DNA from: Pogona vitticeps
Taxonomy: Eukaryota; Chordata; Lepidosauria; Squamata; Agamidae
Assembly: GCF_051106095.1 (NCBI RefSeq)
Contig: NC_135786.1
Coordinates: forward strand, 14,912,501-14,976,500
Length of the DNA stretch: 64,000 nucleotides
Reading direction: 5' to 3'
The position numbers and the translations under genes were made by a program. This document shows, piece by piece, positions 33,986 to 45,629 of this stretch. Positions within the stretch are counted from its first letter, which is position 1; the number at the start of each line of letters is the position of its first letter. The notes beneath the pieces were generated by a model. The model saw only the letters and a list, made by a program, of their open reading frames with translations, had not been told where the DNA came from and did no database searches.

Positions 33986-36540
33986 GGAAATCAAGAGATT
34001 GAGTTTTCACTGGGTTTTGTGTTTTATGCTGTTCCTTCATCCCATGCGCAAAGCAATAAATAGTCACATGAAAGGATCTACAAAGGAGCCTGTTGATCTA
34101 TTCAGTTGTCAGCCCCACCCATTTTATCATGGCTTCCCTTTCTTATCTACATATGGAAGGACAGGGTCAGCCTCCATTGTCTTGGCAACTCTCTATGTGA
34201 GTTGAGATACTGGGAGAATCAGGACCTGGATTCACAGGGAGAATCCCTCCCCCCCCGACAGTGGACTTCTACCTTGAAAGATTTACCACCCTCCATGTCT
34301 AGGAGAATGATGAAACGGGGATGAAAGACAAGTTTTTAGAGCATTCCTTTATACATGTAAGAAGCCTACAGGCTTTCTAATGCCTGGACAGGGCTGCTAA
34401 AATGTGCTGTGCAAGTGCTAGAGTAGGCCTAGGGTGACACAAGTTTGAATCCTTACTCAGCTGTGAAGTTTCATAGAGGCTATATTTGATGGTAGGCATA
34501 TGGGTGTCTACAGTTGGATTTTCCTTTCTCCTTCTACCCACAGACTTCTACATGGTCTTCAGTTTCTTCCAGAGCCGTCCTCAGCACTCTATGGCAGAAC
34601 TGAAGAGGACGGTGGACAAAGTTCTGCAGGGGAAATTTGGCCCAGTAATTGTGCCCATTCAGCTGTTGAGGAGCACAGTCAAGGCATAATTGGTTTGACT
34701 TCGGCCGGTCACTAGGACTTCTTTCAGCCTCGTCTATCTCCCAGTAGTGTCATAAAAATATAATGGACATGAACCAGACTTGAAGGAAAGGTGTAGTGAA
34801 CACAAGATATTTTTATGAGAAATGAGATGAGATTGTGTTTTTCCCCCAAGTAAGCTATCTCTGTGCTTCAACCTCACTGTCTAACTTCTTGCAGTTGTGT
34901 GGGGATGTACCTTTGATATTAGGTGTACACATGTTATCCAGGTTTCCTGTAGTTCTTGCTCCAGGAAGGTATCAGTATTAGCTCATTGCTCCCTCCTGTC
35001 CTAGCAGAAATGGAAAGCAAATTTCCAGCTTGCCCCAATACAAATTTGTGGACCAAACTGGAAAAAGAACATGTATTAAAATCCTTGTCTGTCAGAGTAT
35101 GGGTCCAAATTAGGGGAATCACCCAAAATAGGAAGCCAGATTTGAAATATTTCATAGTGTACATTGGTCCATGTGGGTACCAGCAAAGTGGAAGTGGCAC
35201 CACTTGAAATCCTCCATGCGTTGTGACTATGATAGGATCAAAATCCTTGGGGTGCAGGTGGTGGCACTCAGTTTCCTATACTACTGTTGTTAGGAGGAGA
35301 AACAGAAATCATAGACTGCTCATCATTAGGACAGGAAATCCTTAATGACTGATTGTGTATGAATATCACCACAAGAACTCGTCTCACCTCCTGGAGTTTG
35401 CAAATTAGCTCGTTGTTTTTTTTTTTTGTTTGTTTGTTTGGTCTGTTGGTATCCTTTAAATTTGGTTTCTCAAATAAGAAAGACTGCTTTTCTCCATTAT
35501 TTGCATGTGTTCAGCTCTCAGTGCTGCCTTATAAAAGACACAGTATACAGCAATTATAGATCCAGTGACTATCTCCACGGAAGGGACCCCACAGCTTTGG
35601 GTCCTGGCAGAGGTCCAACTTGGGAAAACTATATTTCCCCCCACTTAAATCCTTGCTCCAGTTTTAATTGGACATGGTCTTCTTCTCACCCTGCTCTTGT
35701 GAAAACAGCTGCCATTCTCCAGCCGGACTGATCACTATTGGGAGAATATGTATAGTATATACACAGACACACACACACTATAATTTGTGGGGAGTTTTTT
35801 GTTCCATTTGCCAAGTCCTCTGGGAGAATCCATGAGGTGAAATGGACTCGTGCAAATATTCCTCCATGGGCAGGTTTCGTACAAAGAGATGATCTTGGAT
35901 GTGGTTGTGACCATCTTTCAAACACCCCTATGTGAAAAGCAATTTTTAAATTGAATGCATTGGTTATTAATAAAAAAATGTGAAAGGGGAGAAGTAGCTG
36001 CAGAAGCATTCCAAAGAAATGTGAATGCAATGAGGCTGATGAATGTCAGCTCACATATCAAATTGAAAGCATTGCATGGGAACGATCAGATGCAGAACTT
36101 AAGATTGTCATTATTATAAAATCATTAACTTTGTAATGTTTCAAAGCTGCTGGGCTAATTTTATGCTTCATGGATCCCATTAAAACCTGGGAGTGCTCCA
36201 AGAGGATCATGTTTTGTTCTCTTCTAAATATGACTCCATTTTGTATCACTATTTAAAACGGGTGTTTTTAGGGACACAGAACAAGTAGCTAAAAATCAGG
36301 ATGTAGCTGAAGGGCTGAAGCTACTAGATTTCTGAGCATTATTTGCATTAATTCTCTACGGCAAACTGCTGCTCTGCCTGAGTTAGTGAGGAAACGACAC
36401 CATCAACAAGATCTTGTGAGCTGCTGCTGTTTCAATGGTGCTTTGCTTCAGAGGATTTGATGGGATCCTAATACTGGCAAATGCTAAGGTCTAGCTCTGA
36501 CTTAGGCACTCTTGCTCATGATGATTAATTTATTTTTGAA
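33986..36540. other. Non-coding stretch, nothing recognised
   Basis: No exon I can defend. The longer frames (34956-35207, 35426-35731, 35686-36030 minus) have no recognisable domains. T-rich runs and a short CA run (35768-35778) are present. Confidence 0.45.
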
Positions 36541-37450
36541 CAGTGGAATCTTGCCTACATTTCTTGTCAGATGGGGTGCCGTCCTTCCTCAGGAACAGTC
36601 CAAAGGCATGCCATGTCAGCAGTCACTGCAAACAGAAAGAATCTGAACTGCATACTCAGTCCAATCCAAAGAGTCATACAAAGCTAAAAATCCAGCAACA
36701 AGAATCAGGATAAGGCAAGCGATGAAACCAGTAAGAAGCAAATTTCAATATGGAGGTTTATATTTATTTAGCTGGACTGCTGGAGGAGCTCATTGCTAAG
36801 ATTTTGCTGGTTTCCCTCAAAGGAATTCTCTCAAGGAGACATATCATACCTGGGCCTTTCCTCCTGAGGAGTCCCTCCCTGCAGCCAATCACCTTGTCTA
36901 GCAACCTCTATTAGGTAGCTTCAAAGTTTATGTGTGAGATTGGGCCTCCTCTGGCTTGGTCCTCGAGCCCCCTGCCTCTAGGGTTTCAGGCTTCTGGCCT
37001 TCCAAGGGCCCTGGATTGGGCACAGAGACCCAGTCATCTGAGGATTGCCCCTCCCCTGGATCTATGAAAGCCACCAGTCCGCAGAATTTCTTCACTGATG
37101 ATGGGTTTGAGGGGCTCTGCCTTGTCCTTGCTGCCTCTACCTTGTTTGCATAGGAGGGCAATGCTACACAATAAAAATAAAATGTTCTCCTTCTCCAGCA
37201 CTGCTTGAGCTGATATTTGTTTCTCTATCCAGGGGTGCAGGGAAAATATCAACCAGCACCCTGAGAACTCTAATGTTGTCATCTGGCAATGTGAATCATA
37301 TTGGAAGCAAATACTGCCAAAACATATAACAAGTAAACGGGTTGGGGATAGCCAGACAGATAGTCTCAGTTTTGCTATCTTCTCATTCTTGTCTGCTCTA
37401 CATGACTAACTTGTTATGCCAAATTTTTTGTACTTCTTTAAGGAAGCCAG
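36541..37450. other. Unresolved, GC-richer stretch
   Basis: Base composition rises here (for example 36940-37140) against an AT-rich background, with opposed open frames at 36928-37161 and 36956-37153. It may be an old dispersed repeat or an exon remnant. I recognise no protein family and see no convincing splice pair, so it stays unassigned. Confidence 0.3.
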
Positions 37451-37494
37451 CTAGCAATTGTTTCCCATTGTTAGAAGGAGGTTCGATATGTTCC

Positions 37495-37900
37495 AAGATT
37501 TTGAATTTCTGGTTAAAATTCCTTTCACTGTACAGAGTACAGAGGCTCACAGGGGAGAATACTGTAGCTACAGGTTCTCCACATTGTCCACCCCTTATTA
37601 ACTGACACTTAAAGTCTCAATAACTCACTCTGAGAAATAATAAAAACAGTTCATTACTTACAGTTGTGAGCAGATCAACAGCAGATTAACAAACAGGCCA
37701 ATTTCCAACTGACTAAAGAGAAGGAAGAAGCACTCCTACTTTCTTTCTTTGAATTCAGAGTTGTCAAGGAACGATTGGTTAGTGCTGGATAGATTGACAG
37801 TCCAGAAAGGTCCTTCCCAGACACTTAAACAACAGGCAGCATACGAGCTTGTAAAAACTCCAATAGTGGTCATACATGAGATCTTTTGCATGATGGCTAT
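37495..37900. repeat. Unclassified dispersed repeat U1, copy A
   Basis: Blocks here recur in order and orientation at 43.49-44.28 kb: ttttgaatttctggtt (37500), taaagtctcaataactca (37612), taaaaacagttcattacttacagttg-like (37640-37665), ttgaattcagagttgtcaag (37749), then caggcagcatacgag (37832). Family unknown; a long-terminal-repeat fossil is possible, but no viral gene is seen. Confidence 0.6.
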
Positions 37901-38892
37901 CAGCATACCCATATCCATAAAACCTAGCTGTAGAAGCTACTATAGTTAATCCCCCTTCCTCCCTTTGAAAAAAATATCCCAAGGCAATAAATGGGAGCTT
38001 TCTGTTTTACCCAAATACAGATTTCCAGTGATCTCACTCCCATCTCACAACAATAGCTCATTACATGCAACGAGTAAACACTATCAAATATCCTTACTGG
38101 CTGTGTGAACGTTGCAGAACACTTCCCAGCATCCACTGCGCCACTGGTAATACTCTGAGAAGGCAGCCATGCTGGTAAAAGGAACAGGATTCCTGAAGCT
38201 ACCTGCCCACTGCTTTGCCACTTTCACCCATTACTCTCCCCTACCCCTAATTTGTTGGAGGAGACCATTTTATAGCTGGGTGGTAAACCATATTCTCCTC
38301 CCCCTCCTTATTCCAGTAGAGAAGGGGAACAGGGGAACTATTCAGTATTGCCCAGCCAGATTGTGGCTGAGCTAAATCATGGGTTGAGAAACTTGGACGA
38401 ATCCCAGCAGATGCCATTCTTCTTGAACTCAAAGACCACTTTCCCTTCGAAGGGGGGACTCTATATTTAAAAAGGAAAGTATCTCACCCACAAAACCTCA
38501 TAAGCATCAAATGCTTTTCTTCTTTGAAGCAAAACAGGGTAATACAGTTATATTGTTCTTTTAACCTCAGCAATTTCCCTGAAAAAGTAGTAGGGCAAGG
38601 AGTTTCCTTGTAATTTCCTTGTTTCTCAGAATAGGGATCTGCAGCCAGTCATTCTCAGCAGCGTCAGTGAATTATAGTTCTCAGGATCCTTTGTAGGAAA
38701 AGAGTGGGTCTCTGTGGGAAACAGGGTGGTAGACTAGATAACACTTTAGGCCTGATCCAATAGAGCTCCACTGACATTACTATAGATCTGTTTGGTGGGG
38801 TTTATCATACAATGTTCTTGCTATATGATGAGCCCCATCATTGAAGACCAAGTACACATTCACTTTTCCATGCACTGTTTACTATTCTTTTC

Positions 38893-38895
<3 letters not shown>
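37901..38895. other. Non-coding stretch, nothing recognised
   Basis: The first part may continue repeat U1. Beyond that no gene or named repeat is seen. Confidence 0.45.

Positions 38896-38960
<65 letters not shown>
38896..38960. repeat. Microsatellite (ATC)n, about 21 units
   Basis: An uninterrupted ATC/TCA run. It abuts the 3' end of the minus-strand SINE at 38961 and reads GAT on that strand, so it is the SINE's expanded tail. Confidence 0.96.
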
Positions 38961-38961
<1 letters not shown>

Positions 38962-39095
38962 GTACCATCAAGTCAATTCTGACTTATGGCAACCATTTTC
39001 AGGGTTTTCCAGGTAGAGAATATTCAAAAGTGGTTTACCCTTCCATTTTACTGGGGGGAACTCCTGGGAGTAAATTCCATGTAGTTAGTATAAAC
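38961..39095 (-). repeat. tRNA-derived SINE fragment, minus strand, 5'-truncated
   Basis: Holds catcaagtcaattctgactt, atggcaaccattttcagggt, then tattcaaaagtggtttaccc, the tail and middle of the family seen at 4.1, 6.7 and 50.4 kb. The tRNA-like head is absent. Confidence 0.72.
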
Positions 39096-40531
39096 CCTGG
39101 GGAATGTTACTGTTTTGGAACTACAGATCCCAGAATTCCAGTTGGTATAGCCATTGCTGCTCTCAAGTGAGGCTGTGTTGAGATCCCAGCGATGCTGCGG
39201 ATGAATTCAAATGGCGGATGCCATTGGAGGGCAGTGGGGGGAATTTTTGGGATTCACATTTTCGTTACCTCTGTTGCAACTCTTGGAAATAAATATAGAC
39301 CAGAAAGTAATTTGTAATCAGAAGTTTAAAAGGCACATACAAAAATGTTACGAAGACATGTACACATACATATGCATAACATCCGAGTAGAAGGGAAATA
39401 TGTATTGCCTGATGTAGACCTAGGACAGAAGAGTGATGAAAATTTGAAAAAAGCTTGACAAATCTGTCCATCCTTAGTGCCAGCAGGAGTGTTGACTGTG
39501 TAGTCTGGCCTTTTTAGAAAAAATTAAATTTATTTATTTACTTATTGCTGCTACTGTGTCCATCTCAGTCAGGTAAGGAGAGGGCGCCACTATCAAGGGC
39601 CCTACTCAGACAGGGGTACCGAGAACGGCCGCCAGTCTGGCGCCATCCATAAAGAGAGGGATAATTTCCCGCAAAATGCTTCCTTTTGTAGCATGTCTGC
39701 ATCTATTTTTTCACATAGAGGAGTCTTGTCTCTTTTTCAGTTTCAGAGGTACTCTGAACCTTAGGCCCTAAGTGAGAGAATAGAATGAGTATTAAAGTAT
39801 CAGAGTCATTATAGCTTGGCTCCTGCCTCGCATCTCTCCAGCAGAAAACTCAAGACATGACTTATGATGCTCGGTGTTTTTCTTTATTTGAACCATGGGA
39901 AATTGCCCAACATTGAGTTGAGTACCTTTACTCAACATTTCATTTCTTGCTCACTGCCGGTATGCAATATAAATGAGGGCACACATTGATTTCGCTTTGC
40001 CTAGGTTTATTTTATTTCATTTTTTTTCCAGGTTGCAAAAAAGACCCGTTTAGTGTCCTGTCTACAACTGGTGACAGTGGAATTATCAATAATTTATCTT
40101 TTTAAATGGGGCTAATTTGTGGGGGGGGGGAGTGAAGAATGAAAAGGAAATGGCTAGCCCGTCAAATGTGGTGTCGGGCAGAACGAAACTTAATGAAGGA
40201 TCTTGGAGTTTCCACATCTCCTTTATTCAAGCGTCAGACTCAGTTCAGCTCTGTAGCAATTTATTGGCAGAATAGGTTAGACAAATGTTGCCAAGCTATT
40301 ACCAGCTTCAGAACAAACCAGCTGGAAGAGTCTTGGTGACGGGCATGGAAAAGAAGAGTGCCAAGTGCCACTGGAATGCATTGGCTTCTTTCAATGCTGT
40401 GCGTATTTTCAACCTTCCAGCCTTGTGTGGTTTACCAACAGTGTTCTCTGCCTCTTGCTGCATTTATTGATCATTATTTGAGACCTGCAAGCAATTAAGA
40501 TTCAAAGAAGAAGATCCATAGGATGAATTGT
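39096..40531. other. Non-coding stretch, nothing recognised
   Basis: A GC-richer island at 39585-39650 (gagggcgccactatcaaggg, gaacggccgccagtctggc) stands out, but I cannot assign it. A small inverted repeat, gttgagtacctttactcaac, lies near 39917. Confidence 0.45.
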
Positions 40532-41270
40532 TGTTTTGTGACCCCATGGACCAGAGCACACCAGGTCCTCCTGTCTTCCACTGCCTCCCAGAGTTGGGTC
40601 AAATTCACGTTGGTCGCTTTGATGACACTGTCCAACCATCTCATCCTCTGTTGTCCCCTTCTCCTCTTGCCTTCACACTTTCCCAACATCAGTGTCTTTT
40701 CCAGAGAGTCTTCTCTTCTCATGAGATGGCCAAAGTACAGTACTGAAGTGTCAGCTTCATGTTTTGTCCTTCCAGTGAGCACACAGGATTGATTTCCTTC
40801 AAAATGGATAGGTTTGTTCTTCTTGCAGTCCCAGGAACTCTCAAGAGTCTCCTCCAGCACCACAATTCAAAAGCATCAATTCTTCGTCGGTCAGCTTTCT
40901 TTATGGTCCAGCTCTCCCTTCCATACATCACTACTGGAAAAACCATATGCGGACCTTTGTCAGCAAGGTGATGTCTCTGCTTTATATGATGCTGTCTAGG
41001 TTTGTCATTGTCAAGGCATCTTTTAATTTCATGGCTGCTGTCACCATCTGCAGTGATCATGGAGCCCAGGAAAGTAAAATCTGTCACTGCCTCCATATCT
41101 TCCCCTTCTATTTGCCAGGAGGTGATGGGACCAGAGGCCATGATCTTAGTTTTTTTGATGTTGAGCTTTGAACCTTCTTTTTTGTGCTCTCCTCTTTCAC
41201 CCTCATTAAGAGGTTCTTTAATTCCTCCTCACTTTCTGCCATCAGAGTGGTATAATCTGCATATCGGAGG
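40532..41270 (-). mobile_element. BovB fragment, older, 3' part of the coding frame
   Basis: Minus strand, homologous to about 16376-17130 of the intact BovB. Readable stretches include YFGHLMRREDSLEKTLMLGK, RRRIDAFELWCWRRLLR and GPITSWQIEGEDMEAV. It has several small deletions and frame changes (for example near 40945 and 41010), lacks the reverse transcriptase core and endonuclease, and stops short of the terminal AGTCGG motif. It is clearly older than the two long copies. A short gatgaat word at 40522-40528 and 41274-41280 could be a target duplication but is weak. Confidence 0.88.
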
Positions 41271-41280
41271 TAAGATGAAT

Positions 41281-42169
41281 AGAAATGCTCAAATCCAGCT
41301 GCAATTGGTCTAAGTTTAGAATATTTAATTGGAAAATTCTGAAGATATACTAGATATCAAGGTATTTTGGCTGCCTTTGTTCTTGCCAAAGCTGCAGTGA
41401 ACCTGGTTAGTGCACTGGACTGTAAAGTCTCTACTTGAAATGTGATATTCTACAAGGACTTTTGAAAACTTTACTTATTATTTTTCAGCAGCTAGGTTGC
41501 CATTGTCCTTATTATCTTTGCTCCATTTGTGCAGATGATTTGTTGCTGAAATGCCTTTCCCCGTTAGTCAGAATATTATAGGAAAATACTTTCTGGTTCC
41601 CTCTAGGGACTAGTTCTGACAATGCACCTTAGATATTTTTATAAAGATGTAAAAGACTGACCAATGACAACTTCTCTTGGCATTTAGCCTTCCAGCTGAT
41701 AACAGAATGGCATTAAATCCGAAAAACTCCCATCAAAGTGAGCCAAACCGAGCTCAATATAGAGTGTTTTTTTTTTTTTTTTTTACTGGAACGATTACTG
41801 CAAGATTATGCAACTAGGCATGGAAGAGTGAAAATCTGCCCCGATGGAAGGACTGAATATTTTAAAAAATGTATTAGTTGTTGGAAATAAAGGGATGAAT
41901 GCCAAATCCCTGCCTTTTTTGTGCTAAGTCACTCTTCAAGCACAAAGGGAAAAGAAAATCAGAATTTTTCTTCCTCCTCTGCCTGGCTTTAGAAAAACTA
42001 CAGCCTCTTGCTTAAGATGTTGTTATGCTGTTTGAGTAATGCTGGGCACATTTGCCAAGAAGCCTTCCAGCGTCCTATATTTTCGGGAAGCCAGCTGTAG
42101 CCTTTTCAATAAAGGAGGGGGGAGATGGAATTGGCACTGACCAGACTCTGCCATGCATTTATTCCCTGG

Positions 42170-42170
<1 letters not shown>
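41281..42170. other. Non-coding stretch, nothing recognised
   Basis: No gene seen. A T-run lies at 41767-41784. Confidence 0.5.

Positions 42171-42171
<1 letters not shown>

Positions 42172-42262
<91 letters not shown>
42172..42262. repeat. Compound microsatellite (CA)n(GA)n
   Basis: About 16 CA units switch directly to about 29 GA units near 42204. Open frames here are translations of the repeat. Confidence 0.97.
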
Positions 42263-42264
<2 letters not shown>

Positions 42265-43484
42265 CTCTGAAATGCTAATGAATCTATTAAAAAATATACT
42301 GTCTGTACTGCATCTCCCCCGGCCCTCTTTCTGGGAGACACCGAACTTTTCAACAGCCGCATCACCTCTTGAAGGAGCTTTGGTGGGAATGTTGTGCAAG
42401 CGAAGGGGAGACAAGAGGCAGGAAGAGGAATGTTGGCTGCCTTGCTGGTCCATTTCCAAGTCCTAGACTAGACCAGGTGATGCTCAATGTAAAAGGCTGC
42501 TCTCCAGCAAGTCCCCAACACCACTTACATCCGTGCCATACAGACTGACCCACATGAGCCACAAAGTGGTGTGCCTCTCACAGGAAGGGCCCTTTACCAT
42601 GTTGTCACGAGCCATGAAATCCACCTTTGGGAGATGTTTCCCTCTGCCTCACCTACCTTGCTGGGGTGTTTTGAGAAGTATGTGCAGAGATCCAAAGATG
42701 CTGCCTTGAACAAAGCATGGCTGAGTATAATAAACACATAAGCCTGCTTAATACATTTCTCCTAAGGTACCTCCGACTGTGGCTTACTATTGTGAGCCAA
42801 GATTTGAAAAATTAACCCAGTAAAATAATAAAAAGAGTTGTCCTGGTTTGTCTATAACTCCCACTAATCTGAGAATTTAAGCTCCCCCCTGTTCTTCTGC
42901 AGTTGCTAGAACTTTGCTTTCTTCAGCCTAATACCCTCCCAATGTGTTGAACTACCTCTCTCATAATCCCAAACCAATGAATATCAGATCTCTGATTTGT
43001 GTCTTCATTCACTCACCTCTGCTTTTTTGCAGGTATTGGTCTCTGCAGGTGTTTCTAGACAGGGTGATCTTTTTTAACACACACATGTATATATACTATC
43101 CCTTCCACATTACTTTAGCTGCATTATAGCTATGTTGTCTTGGATACAGTGATAGACTCAAGAGACGTGGGTTTAGTCTGAACTTTAGCTGGCCATGAAA
43201 ATTCACTGGGATGTTTGGAACTGGTAAAACCACTTAAATGTTTCACTTAGCTTGAAAGCCCAAGCTTTCATTTGGCTCTCATTTGAAGGCTTTTAACAAA
43301 CAACCCAATACGAAAGATTTGTCAGACTTGTAGTGCCAGCACATCTGGAGGTCTACCAGGTCAGAGAAAGCTGATAATATTTTGTGAACAGGGTAATTTG
43401 CTGAAGATGTGGACTGCAGTCAACAAACCCTGTGCCCAAGAAAACATGCTAGTCTTCCAGGTGCCCAAATACTGTTGTTTTTGT
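42263..43484. other. Non-coding stretch, nothing recognised
   Basis: No coding exon I can support. A minus-strand frame at 42362-42562 is unrecognised. Confidence 0.45.
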
Positions 43485-43609
43485 TGTAGAGTTTTGAATT
43501 TCTGGTTTTAAAAAAATCCCTTTGCTACACAGTAGAAAATACAGAGACTCACAGATGAGAATAGCTACAAGTTCGCTAAAGTCCACCTCTTTTTAAAAAA
43601 ACTGGTAGA

Positions 43610-43738
43610 ACTGTTGGATAGCTCAATAGTTTAGGTATCTGGCTGTGGAGCCAAAAGCTGGGAGTTCAATTCCCCGCTGTGCCTCCTTGATAGGGACTTG
43701 ATAGGGTCCCTTTCAGCTCTGCAGTTCTGTGGTTTATT
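43610..43738 (+). repeat. tRNA-headed SINE with CR1-like tail, inside repeat U1
   Basis: Box A-like TAGCTCAATAG, box B-like AGTTCAATTCC, then tgatagggtccctttcagct and ctgcagttctgtgg. Same composite as at 31.89 kb. The matching site in copy A lacks it. Confidence 0.75.
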
Positions 43739-43817
43739 TATTATTATTTAAAGTCTCAATAACTCATCTGAGACATTTGCAGGAGAAAGAATAAAAACAT
43801 GCCTTTACTTACAATTG

Positions 43818-44012
43818 GAGGTGGGGGTATTCGTATACAAATACGAATATCCTCCCACAAGTGCAGATAATGAGGGTCTGCCCCCTTGGGACCAGACCGT
43901 CCACTCACCTTTCTGCTGCTGCCACAGGCTCCCTTCCTATCGCTCTGGAGCTCATGATGTCACACCTGGCACAGGCTCATCATCCCACCTTCTGCCTTCA
44001 TACCCCCATCTC
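43818..44012. mobile_element. 195-bp element with inverted ends and 12-bp direct repeats
   Basis: The ends are GAGGTGGGGGTAT and, read inward from the right, GAGATGGGGGTAT (12 of 13). Outside lie perfect 12-bp direct repeats, tacttacaattg (43806-43817, 44013-44024). Copy A of the host repeat has the site once (about 37654-37665, one change), confirming an insertion. Near the left end is a small palindrome around attcgtatacaaatacgaat. Duplication length does not fit hAT (8) or Tigger (TA); superfamily open, perhaps Mutator-like. Confidence 0.75.
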
Positions 44013-44284
44013 TACTTACAATTGCTCAAAATGACACACTTATGTATGCTGCTTTCTTTACTGCACACATGCTTGGCAACCAACTGAACAAGAGCAAACA
44101 GAACAACTGCCACCAACCAAGAAAAAAGGGAAAGGAGCACTCGACAGAGAGGTGGGGCTCTCTTTGAATTCAAAGTCTGGAAGGAATTATTGATTAGGGT
44201 TAGACAGACCATCACCCCAGACCAGAAAAAGTTCCCCACTGTCAAACCACAGACAGCATGCGAGGTTACAAAACAAGAACAAAA

Positions 44285-44799
44285 AAAAAGCAAAAACAAA
44301 ACCTACCGTTTTTGATGCTGCAAAATAACAAGGGGACTTTCCTGGGAATTTAGAGCTGTGTGTAGGTCACCCCATGTCACTGATCTTTGTCAACTCCCCC
44401 CACCATCCCTTACCTGCTCTTTTGCATGTATATTTGCCCACAGGATGTTATTTTTCAGCAAGGGCCATCTTATCTAACATGTATGTGCTCAGCCAGCTTT
44501 ACCATAAGGCAGAGTAAGGCATGTGCCTCAGGCAGCAGTGAATTGTTAGTGATTTTGCTTGTTAATTTTGTTTTGTTACTGTTACTAATATTTTTCTGCC
44601 AGAGAGAAAGATGGCAAAGATCTTATCTCAAATGCCTTGGGTGGTATAATGGTCAGGGCGGTGGAAGAGACCTGCCTTAAAACTCCCACCTGCCCATGGA
44701 ACACACACTGGCTGGCTTTGACAGCCATGTATGCCCCTTGCAGGTCACTGGAAGAAAGGAGGGGGTATAATGAATTAATATTATATTTTGATTATTTCT

Positions 44800-44800
<1 letters not shown>
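44285..44800. other. Non-coding stretch, nothing recognised
   Basis: No gene or named repeat seen, apart from a short A-run at 44279-44289. Confidence 0.45.
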
Positions 44801-45112
<312 letters not shown>

Positions 45113-45202
45113 GAATGCCCCATAACATAATTTGTTTTGCTTTGGGCACTACTGACCTAATTGTTTAAATTTTATCACCTTTAAATCAATATTATATCTC
45201 GC

Positions 45203-45448
45203 TGACAGGATAGCTAAGTGAGTGAGGTATCGGGCTGCGAAGCCCGTGGTTGGGAGTTCGATTCCCCATGGTGCCTCCTGTGAGTAAAGCCAGCCTGTGT
45301 GGCCTTGGGCAAGCTGCCCAGTCCCAGGGTGCCCCCGAAGAAAGGAAAGGGTAAACCGATTTTGTGTACTGTATTTCCTACCTCAAAAATCCTGGAAAGG
45401 GTTGCCATTAGTCAGAACTGACTCGACGGCACATTATTGCTATTATTC
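45203..45448 (+). repeat. tRNA-derived SINE, full length, plus strand
   Basis: Box A-like TAGCTAAGTGAG and box B-like AGTTCGATTCC lie in the first 70 bp. The body reads ccagcctgtgtggccttggg, then gaaaggaaagggtaaaccga. The tail is agtcagaactgactcgacgg followed by cacattattgc. The family has relatives at 6.7 and 29.0 kb. Confidence 0.8.
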
Positions 45449-45531
45449 TAAATGTTAGCTTGATTGCATCTTCACGCAAGGACCACGTCCTTTTATATGT
45501 TTTAATCTGCTTTCATCGTGGCGTGAGCCGC

Positions 45532-45534
<3 letters not shown>

Positions 45535-45625
<91 letters not shown>
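45535..45625. repeat. Compound microsatellite (GT)n(GA)n at the edge of the CpG island
   Basis: About 32 GT units with one interruption, then about 12 GA units. It follows a LINE-like gtgagccgcctag motif (45523-45535), so it is probably that element's expanded tail. It ends only a few bases before the CpG-rich promoter region. Confidence 0.95.
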
Positions 45626-45629
45626 GAAA

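Larger units (their letters stand above)
43485..44275. repeat. Unclassified dispersed repeat U1, copy B, with two later insertions
   Basis: Matches copy A at 37.5-37.9 kb in blocks at about 43485-43600, 43746-43817 and 44120-44270. It is interrupted by a tRNA-headed SINE (about 43610-43738) and by a 195-bp element (43818-44012). Copy A gives the uninterrupted state of both sites. Confidence 0.6.

Noticed and set aside
38792-39170. Poly-Ile and poly-Ser frames
   Set aside because: Translations of the (ATC)n satellite and adjoining SINE.
37495-44275. A retroviral provirus between the two U1 repeat copies
   Set aside because: No gag, pol or env similarity lies between them, and the intervening DNA holds an unrelated BovB fragment, so they are not shown to be paired terminal repeats.
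45203-45448. A functional tRNA gene
   Set aside because: The pol III boxes belong to a SINE head. The sequence lacks a foldable full cloverleaf and continues into a SINE body and tail.
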